The position numbers and the translations under genes were made by a program. Of a stretch of 64,000 nucleotides of DNA, positions 54,429 through 64,000 are shown piece by piece (the first letter of the stretch is position 1; each line of letters starts with the position of its first letter). Source of the DNA: Allacma fusca (Eukaryota; Arthropoda; Collembola; Symphypleona; Sminthuridae); contig OX359250.1 in the NCBI GenBank assembly GCA_947179485.1, positions 41,548,600 to 41,612,599 of the forward strand, read 5' to 3'. Below the pieces are notes generated by a model. The model had not been told where the DNA came from. It made no database searches and was given only the letters and a program-made list of their open reading frames with translations.

Positions 54429-56473
54429 AAAAGAATAAAAATTCACTCAGAATCCAGACAGTTACTTGGGATCCAAAAAGTTACTCAGAATCCATAAGAT
54501 TCTCACAGAATTCAAAAAAATATTACACACAGGGAACTAAAGAAAATAATTCAAGATCGAAGACAACATGACAATCCTAAGGTAACATCCCAGAAGATCT
54601 CAACCCGAGCCCATAACTCATCTCAGGAGCGTAAACTCCTGTCTAAATAATTAATTAATATTTTAATAGGAAAAGGATCATTTCCCCCCAAAATTCCCAA
54701 CCAGGGAACGTCCTCCCCATAATTCACCGTCCATGACAGAGATCCTCTTGGACTCCTCCTCAGGAGCTCTCTCCCCATATGAATGCAAATGAAACTCTTG
54801 ATCTGGACTGGTCACATGTGTCGCATAATTATATATGTTTATGTAATTATTTTAAATAATAATTATTATTATTATAAAACAAAAAAAAAAGTCCCTGGCT
54901 CCAAGACAGTCAAATTCCAATGTCTCATCATCCTCTGCATCTCTCTCACAGGGAATATGATAGCAATTCCAGCTTTTTTAAAGACAAAAAAAAAAATTAC
55001 GAAGCACACACTCCATAACACCAGGATAAGGAGAAACACATTCATTGCGGAGAGCCCCAGCATTGTCTAATTTATGCTAAGCACTTCCTACTGTGTGTGT
55101 AATGACGTTCAAGTCAAGATTACATGATGAATGGAGGGAACAACTGAGTTGAACACCTACGACTACTACTACTACTACTCCCTCAATTTATACAGAGAGA
55201 GAGAGAGAGAGCTAGAGAGAGAGAGAGAGAGAAAAAAAACAGTACAGAATAGCAGCAGCAGCAGTAGTAGTAGTATTACTAGAAACAAAAGTCATATATT
55301 AGCAATAGGAAGGGTCACTATCGTTCCCGCATGCTAAAACACAGCAGTAGTAGGAGTAATAATAACAATAATAAGGGATATCAAAAGTGGATGGATCTCC
55401 ACTTGAAAAATTATAATCCCTCTCCCAAATGCTCTTATCACTCCTAGGCGGTGGTGGGGATGTTGTAGTACAGTAGTAGCAGAACAGGGATGAGAATCAA
55501 ATCGAAAAAGTCATTTCCAGTAGCATCCTATTAATATCTCTGCTCCATCGATTTCATCGCTCCTTGTCTTTATTTTTTTTTCTCATCTCTCATCTCCTCC
55601 CAACAAACAGCCCATAGTCTGAATCACATGTAATAAAGATAATCCTCCTAGATTTTCCAAGCCTCTCTATACAATACAATATACATATACTTATAGGTAC
55701 AAGACAATCTAAAGATAAAGATGACCATTTGGATTTCGTAATGATTACTTCTAAAAAAAAATCTATGCACAGTCCCAGAGACTCAGGGCACGTGGATAGA
55801 TATTTACTGTTATAATCGTATGTTCACAATTTAAAAAAAATACATACATGAGGGAGGATCTATAGATACCTTCAGAATGAAGGTATAGGAAAATAGAGGA
55901 AGATGTCCGGAGTGGAATTGAGAGAGAGAGTGAAACTGAGAGATATCACTAGATATTATTATAAAAGAGTGAGATGCGGGGCTGAGAGTGGAATCAATAT
56001 TTTTGAAATTGAGAGAAAACAAACTATAAAGTTGGAAGACTCTAAGAGGTAGAAGAGCTTATTTGCACCGTAGGGAGTAACATCTTCCGCCTTAATGGCT
56101 CTTCCTCATCTCCATCATCAATGCTCTCCTGCCTGTGTGTGTGTGTGTGTGTGTGCGTGTGTCTGTATCTGTCTCTCGATATCTCGGTCTATAAGTTTGT
56201 GTACATTGGTTGTCTCCACGTCTGTTTTGATGGAATATCCCTCGGAAAACTGAGTCTTCTCATCAACTAATTCCCTGTCTAAATACAAATAATACTCCCA
56301 TCTCATCGTCCTCACACATTAGCCAATAATGAGAATTGCCATGAACAAGTCTTCCCTACATAAGAGCTCTTCTTCAAGGGTTTTCAAGACGATATATGAA
56401 CAGAGTCGTCCCAAAACTTCATCCAGAAGCTTAAGGATTAATAAGTGTTTCTATTTCCAACTCTCTTCTAAGT

Positions 56474-56477
<4 letters not shown>

Positions 56478-56518
<41 letters not shown>
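56478..56518. repeat. (CT)n microsatellite, 41 bp
   Basis: Uninterrupted CT repeat with CT-rich flanks. Confidence 0.95.
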
Positions 56519-56524
<6 letters not shown>

Positions 56525-57387
56525 TCTCCCTCTCTGTGTAGCTCTCAAATACTCCCACAGTTTCCAATCACAATCTAAATACTCAAAAGAAAATTCCTTC
56601 CAAGAAGTAAGGTACAATCCAGAGGAATATAAGCAATTGAGAGAGCATGTGGAGTAGTATCTATCCGTAGGTACTGTATCTATAAGTATATGAGAGAAAG
56701 GCAAGACAAGAGACAGGCTTCTCCATACAAAAAAGTCCTATCCATCTATCCTACGTATAATTAACTCCCTCTCCTCCAATGTCACAGCACATCAAATCCA
56801 CCGACTCTCCAACCGTGAACTCACAACTCCACATCCCGTCCGAGCCGAATCTACATACACCCACTGAATGCATAGAACAACAGGAGGAGAAACTTTCCGA
56901 ACAGAGACTTTCCCTCCATCTTTAACTCCATCCCCATCCGTAGATACACTTCTGGGAATAAATACCTTCCTACCATTTCGGGTCCATGACGGAGGATAGT
57001 AGGGAAAAGTTGGTTGAAAAAAAAGGTATTTCTCATTACATGAGGAGGGTCCTGGGACTGAACGTGCACATATGTAGATATCTACTTATGTGAATAACTG
57101 GAGCTGCTAAAGAATAAAATACGGAACTTGAATTGGAATAATGACACAATAAGTATAGATAGATGCAATTACGCACATATCTGTAAATTATACGTCCGAG
57201 AAGGTGGTAGCGTCCTCAAGTACGACAAAAATAGAGCCCCATTTGGAAATAAAGGGGAAAGGCAATTAAAATCATAATCAAGGTACTTGACATATGTATA
57301 CATATGTATACATAGATATGTATCTCCATACATCTCCCTATTTTGAAATGATGAGTTGGAAAAAGTTGGCTCTTGTTCCCAAAATTC

Positions 57388-57390
<3 letters not shown>

Positions 57391-57431
<41 letters not shown>
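57391..57431. repeat. (GA)n microsatellite, 41 bp
   Basis: Uninterrupted GA repeat. GGT- and GGA-rich trinucleotide sequence follows at about 57470-57560. Confidence 0.95.
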
Positions 57432-57434
<3 letters not shown>

Positions 57435-57678
57435 TCGGAGCCCATGGAGGACCAGTGAGCCTGGGACAAGTGGTGGTGGTGATGGTGGATGGAGGGCATA
57501 GGAGATATTACAACAAGAGGAGTGGGAGTATGTAGTGGTAGAGGAGGAGGAGGAGGAGATGAGGTAGTCCCATTGAATTGTACATGTATAAATTGGAGGC
57601 TAATAGGGGCGGATTACTTACCCCTCTCCGGATCTTGAACATTGAAAGAAGTCAAGTAAAATCAAATAGCTAATCCCA

Positions 57679-57721
57679 CCATTGTCCTCTTTGTTCCCAG
57701 CCATTGTCAAATTCACATTGT
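57679..57721. promoter_or_regulatory. Four Sox-like HMG motifs in 43 bp
   Basis: CCATTGT (57679 and 57701), CTTTGTT (57689) and ACATTGT (57715) lie within 43 bp. These match the ATTGT/AACAAAG core bound by Sox HMG-box proteins. The same stretch has a good plus-strand 3' splice-like sequence (TTTGTTCCCAG), so the pyrimidine-rich context could also be splice related. Confidence 0.2.
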
Positions 57722-60700
57722 CATTCTCCATTTACCAACTCGAGCGAGTGGTAGGGAGTCAGTTAAGCAGAACCTCCTTGTAATATCTTGGTCTGAGGCG
57801 TATAGGGCATGCACAGGTATATACATAATTACTTATGTACATGTCGAGGGACTTGGAAGTCCCTATTCATAGATACAAATAGTCCCTATCATTGGTTCCC
57901 TCTCTATATAATTATATGCATACACATGGCATCACCATATATGAAATTACAAAAGATACACAGGGAAAAAATATACAGAAAAAAACCATACATTTTAAAT
58001 ACACGTCAAGTCAAATGGGACACACTCCATGTCAAATATCTGAGCAGATCAAGCAAATTCAAACAAGAATTTTTTTCTCTCTCTCTCAAACGTCCCATTG
58101 GTCCCATAGTAGAACCGTTCAATATGTACAAGTGCCTCCTTTTCCTTAGGATTTATGATATCTATATAGGAGTACATAGGTCCTGACTTTTTAATATAAA
58201 GAGTAACTCCAGAGAGAGAGAGAGAGAGAGAGAAAAAAAAGAGAGTAATTACAACAGAGTTTCATTTAGTAGTAAATAATAGTAAGCTATAAATTTGATG
58301 TCTCATTTCTCCCTTGACTTTTCCTCCTTCTTACTCCTCTCCTCTCAACACTCGAAACAAGTCCAGAAGATGAAAAGGTACAAGATTCCCAGGAATAGCT
58401 ATGTATATAGCCTCGCTACTATATAGTTATAGTAAGAAGACCTAAAAAAATAGATCCGCCAGCACTTGTACAATCTCAACTCCGATGTGTAATTGGTCTT
58501 GTGACATACATCACATTTCCTGGCACTGGCACGAACCAAAAACCACTCTCACAAAATCAATAGGGAGGGTTACCAATATACTGTCATATAAGTATCAGGA
58601 GTATGCACCACAACAGGAGTTCACCCTCAAATTTGGCCAATAGACTTAATGGCAAAAGTTACAGGGTTTAATAGGGAAGGTGTGTAATAGTAGTAACCGT
58701 TCAGCTCTAATAGTTTTGAGTTCCAAAGGGAATTACTACGCACATACACACACACACACAGATACATATATAATCGCAGGGATAGAAAAAAAAGCCAACG
58801 AGACTGTTTTGGGCGTTCCTGTCGTTTACAAACTGTCAGGACTCACCACACACACTTACACACACTTGTATAGGTATACACACATATACATAATTACATA
58901 CATACACACCACCGTGTAAAATATAATAAAGGCAATCAAAAACCCTGACAAGTTGAGAGCATAGATTCTTCGGAAAGTCCACACTAACCAATAATACTTT
59001 ATGGAAACCATACGTAACGAGAGACCCAATCAATTCCAAGATTCCCCACTTATCCCATCCACTAGTACTCCGTTCCCACATATAGTGTGTGTGTGTGTGT
59101 GGTAAGGAAGGAGTCAATTCTAAGTGTGTTAAAGCCCTGCCTAATCCTCAAGTTTTTATACATGTCTCTCCTATAGATCTGTAGCAATACACACATGTGC
59201 ATATATGTATGTGTAGCTATAGCTTCAAGGATCCAATAAATAAATAATATATAAAAATATATTTCTCTCTACCATTGCAAAAAAAAACGCTGCTCACAAG
59301 AAATTATTAGAATTGTGAAAGTTACTACTTCTTCAATCTGACTCAAGTACAGTTCCTATAATTATTACGTACATATTGCAAACTACAGACTCTCATATAT
59401 ATAAGTCCCTGTGCTAGACATATAGTCAAGAAAATATGGGGCTGAAATTACAGGAAGTCAGGGAAGAGTCTGGATGTCTTATTGAGAAAGCCCCATAGTT
59501 ATTTTTCCTGTAGATATACATATGTATGAGGAAAAAAGATCCAACTGTACAGGAGTCTTAAAGAAATTCCAAAAGGAAAAGTAAAAAAAAGGATAGGAAA
59601 TTATTCCCTATATGTATATAATTATATAGATATAGGAGTGTGATCGTACATAGATATGAGTGTATGATTGAAAATGGGATCCTTTCCATCACCCGGTTCG
59701 ATTGAGGATCGGAGAGCGGCGGGCGACGATGAGCCATCAATTGAAAAAAGAAAACATTGAGAAATAGGAAGAAGATGTAGGGAGATACAGATGATGGAGG
59801 AAGAGGAGGATGTACATACATGATGGAGACTGTCCCCATTAAAATAACCCGACGACGAGGATTTAATGGAGTGTCTTCACCTCTTCTCGGGTATTATAGA
59901 AAATCCTATATACTGTATAGACAATACACTGGAATTTCCCCACCCGTTCAAAATCCATACATAATAGAGAGATCACTTCTCCGGAGCCCTCCCTCCTAGT
60001 AATTACAAGAGGAATCATATCCCCATAGTGTTTCGCATCATCTTGGAACAAGACAGTCTTGGCTCAAGGAGAACCCACTCTAGTCAAATTTCGACTCCTA
60101 GCACAAATCCTTTATCTACAGATATCTCCACAACATATAATGTGTACAAATAGTTGTGGATACATGGGCGCCTGCCTCGAAATCCTCTGATTTAAAAAAA
60201 AAAAGAAGCTCAGTTTAAGAAGAAAAAAAAGTTCCACACCAGTCCCAAAGAATTAAAGAGCTCTCTCTCTCTCTCTCGCAAAAAAAATTAAACTCCATGT
60301 AAATACGTACAACCTCAGACTGGAGACTCGTAAGTTGGAAGGCGACCGACACTCATAATAATTTACAGTCAATAAAAACAGAAAGTTGGCAAAACAGTAG
60401 CCTAGTTTTCTGTCACTCTTCACACACACACACATCCCCAGACACATAGCCCTTCAAATCCATGGGAGATACATAATTTTGGGAAAAAAAACTATCTCTC
60501 TACATTTATGTATATAGAGCCATAATGCCTGCCTCCTTTGAAAATAAAAAAAAAAGAAACAGAGGAGTGTGAGGCCAGGCCCAGGCTTTACAAGGGAATA
60601 CATACAAGACTGAGGCATTTGTCTCTCTAAATCTACAACCACGTATCATTTCAATTTTTATGCACATTAAGTTCCTCAGGAAAAACAAAACCTTTGGGAG

Positions 60701-61069
60701 GAGAAGGGAAAATCTACGAGTCAAGCCCTATGGGCTTATGGAAAGCTCTACGGTCTGTTCCATATGTCCTAGAAGACAAAAAAAAAATTGGGGAAAATTG
60801 TAAGAAGAAGTACACTCCGATTAGAAAAAAGTGCATCTCTCTAAGATAGGCGCATACTTTGTACAGACATAAGTTCTGCAAACCATTTGAAATTCCCGCC
60901 TGGCTCCATAAACATTGTCTATCTTTGAGAACAAAAGGCAAATCTCTCCGACCTTATCCCAACCAGTTGGACACAGAGACAGGAAAGAAAAAAAATCCGT
61001 CTCCCACGTCTTCAAATTTACTATTTAAGCCTCTACTTTTAGTACTGTACGAGATAGAGACTGAGACTG

Positions 61070-61106
<37 letters not shown>

Positions 61107-63314
61107 TGCTGTGACATTTCCAGAATCTTCAAAGATATTTGATCTTTCAGCTCAAAAAAAAAAGATCAAGAAAAAATTCACTATATAGCAAAATAAAATG
61201 GTATCCTAGCCCTCAAATGAATTTACGGGGCAAAAGAATTGCTAAGAGATTAACATAATTTTGAAATATTGGCTTGAGGAGGATTAAATTACAGAAATGC
61301 TTTTAAAAGAAAAAAAAATACATGAGAGAGATTAACCTATGACGGTTGAACAGACAACCTTCCCAAAACTGACACGGAAGAACAAACAGGGACATGGAGT
61401 CGTTGAGAGGAGTCTATAAAGATTTTTAATATTTTCCAAGAGACTTAAGTCAAAATTAATTCCAACTTGGAAAAATTAGACATAAAATCTCACGAGAACA
61501 AGTTTCATATATGATTTAGTTGGAAAAATCAATTTTCCCAAAAGGTAAGCCAAGATGAATGATGACAAAGAGGGAGAGGGGGAGAGAGAGAGAGAGAGAC
61601 ATTGTGAGTACAAACCGGAGGAATTAATACAGGTATGGGGAGGGGGGGGGGAAGAGACAAGAAAAATGAAATATGGCAAGAAATAACGACAAAAGAAGGA
61701 ACAGACTATTAGACAGAAGTCAAGTCTCCTGCCTGTGTGAGAGTGTGGTAGGAATAGAGAGAGAGAGAGAGAGAGAGCCAAGTGTGAATTGTGGAGGGAG
61801 GAAGAAGGAGTGATACTCAAACATGGCATGAAAATACAAATAAAAAATATAAATCTTTTTTTCCATATGAAATTAACCAGGCGGCAACCAGCTCAGATTT
61901 CAATTAAAAAATTCTTCCCTCTCCACACGTTATTTGGCTGAAAGGATCCCAAATATTTCATGAGCCTTTTACCTATGTATCTTGAGGGCTCATAAAAATC
62001 CACTCTAAGAGTTATAGAGTCGCACCTTACAAAATATCAAACCTTGGAATACACTCACAAGCTAAAAAAGAGAGGGAAAAAAAATCTTCCCCTAAAAAAA
62101 ACCACACAAAATATCAATCTTTTTCAATCTGGCTTCTGGCCCCTCTTGAATTTACATATACTATGTACCTGTTGTGCCATATTGAAACCTCACATTCCTC
62201 TTCTGCATCTCTCTCTTGACTGCACTCACTCAGTCGACCTTAAATATTGGACATTATTATTAAAATACGGTTCTGGAGCATTATGAGGAAACCGAATTTC
62301 CCATGGACAACTCAACTATGACTATATCGTAGAGTGCAAGGATCCAGAAGTCCAGCAAGAGGTCATGGAGCTCCACACATTCCATGCCCACACATCATGT
62401 ATGTACATACATAGTTACTCCTTCTCATACTAAATAAAAGACCCAATAAGTTCGGTGTACAGAGGGAATCTAAAGGAGGGGAGAGGGAAACTTTTCTTAA
62501 CTACATCTCCATTTCGGATATTCATAGAGGAGTAAAGTGGAAGTGCGAGGAGAAGAGTGCCAGTGTGAGAAAGGGAGTCCCAGCCCTCTCCTAATATTCA
62601 CACACGAGAGGGTCTAAACCCACCGTGAAAATTACACGCGAGCTTTTTTTGTTGTGTGTGTTAAAAAAAATCCTACGTCCCATATCCTCCACATACACTT
62701 AAAACCAATGTGTCTGTCTCTCCTTGAGAATCCAATGACCAGGGAACGTAAGAAAAGCGACGATATATGTACATATGTAGAACGTAAGTAAGGAAGGCAT
62801 ATGTAATTTATATGCACAGTGCAAGTTTGTTGAGGCAAAAAAAAAAAGGCAGGAAAAAAATATCCCATTGAAATTATACTAAATAAATCAAATCTTACGC
62901 TAACAATTGCGAAATCATAAGGAATCATTTACCGAACTCTAATTTGTTTCCGTAAAATCATTCAAAGTCAGTCTACTCCAAGATTCAGGGGATAATAAAT
63001 AGCCTTTGTAATTTCTAAATTTGAGAACTCATAATTCATATGACCATATAGCTCCAGCCTACAGCTACTCAAAAAAATGTACCACACAGTGGAATTTTAT
63101 TTCACACCTGAAAACAAAATTTCAAATCTAATTTCTACTTTTCCTAACTCCCTCTCTCTCCCTCTCTCTCTCACTCCTCGCACATTCCCTTCCTTGAGAG
63201 GCTCCCAATACAATAACTATGGAAGTGTAAGTAATGAGAGGGAACGAGATTCAATGGACCTATATATAAGGGAAGGGTTGAGTCAGTGGGTAAACTTAAT
63301 TGGACTGAAGAGGG

Positions 63315-63316
<2 letters not shown>

Positions 63317-63361
<45 letters not shown>
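63317..63361. repeat. (AG)n microsatellite, 45 bp
   Basis: Uninterrupted AG repeat. Shortly downstream a GTAAGT donor-like motif occurs near 63397, but no convincing acceptor precedes it. Confidence 0.95.
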
Positions 63362-63363
<2 letters not shown>

Positions 63364-64000
63364 GCATGAATTTGATCCAGTGATACTCGAATGGCGTAAG
63401 TAACGTGTAATACAAACACTTTCCTGTTTATTTGCTTCTAAGCATTTCAATCCAAAGACTGGAAATGACCTCCTTTAATTTATAATACACTTCCCAAACA
63501 GATCCAGGGACTACAGAGGCAGGTAATACTAAAATGCAATTTATATTAATTGCATTAGTTCACACACACACACTGTATACATACATACATGGATGCATCC
63601 TAGTTCCAAACAACATTCCGAATTGACAATCCCGAAATTTTAAAATAGTGGAAGGGGTTCAGGCTCAATATGAGAGGAGACCATGAGATCTCCATAAAGA
63701 ATATACTCTGTCACATTAAATGTTTCCAGATCTTTTACATCCTTGTAAAAGGCTTGTTCTGGCTACAATGGACGGTGTGCTGGAGAGGACAGATCCCGGA
63801 ATGATTTCTATTATTGCCTCACAAGTTTTGTTAGTACAGTCACATGGGGCTCCGTAACATTCTAAAACATAATCATGCGGTGAATTGAGGGTTCCATTTA
63901 TTTCCCATATGTCTCATCCGCTTCTCTCTCTCTTTCTCTCTCTCTCCCCCGAAATATAAAAAATCCCTGGCAATAGAGAACGAAGTCTACATACACACTC

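Overview
This window looks like non-coding DNA from an animal genome, most likely an arthropod. It is moderately AT-rich and has no long open reading frames. Simple-sequence tracts are extremely dense, mainly (GA/CT)n and (CA/GT)n, and there are many short AT-rich palindromes such as those centred on TAATTA. There is no sign of prokaryotic organisation: no operons, no ribosome-binding sites, and no rRNA, tRNA or CRISPR array that I could recognise. The species cannot be named from the sequence. A crustacean-like arthropod is a guess.

The one coding segment I am reasonably sure of is a 133-bp internal exon on the minus strand (14866-14998). It has a good 3' splice site, a strong GTAAG donor and a proline-rich peptide containing PPPAHMGIPPY. 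I read it as the region between the beta-catenin-binding domain and the HMG box of a TCF/LEF protein (Drosophila pangolin, the DNA-binding effector of Wnt signalling). If so, most of the window is two very large introns of that gene: 1-14865 on its 3' side and 14999-64000 on its 5' side. I did not find the HMG box, the C-clamp or the beta-catenin-binding domain here.

The rest holds microsatellites, two degenerate minisatellites (42350-42530 and 45753-45872), a perfect 22-bp-arm hairpin (52293-52342), and a few CpG-richer, non-repetitive islands. One island (28960-29130) contains a perfect TCF consensus site (AGATCAAAGG), another (27300-27430) has a C-clamp helper-like motif 75 bp from a TCF-like core, and one (21100-21260) has a cluster of TTGCAA motifs. 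Because they lie in the presumed introns of a TCF gene, autoregulation is an attractive but untested idea.

Several open stretches with splice-like borders are listed as low-confidence exon candidates: 5879-5980 (+), 8766-8893 (-), 18532-18713 (+), 35897-35980 (+), 43419-43599 (+) and 49446-49646 (-). None matches a family I recognise, and stretches like these arise by chance in 64 kb. I saw no clearly new multi-gene system.
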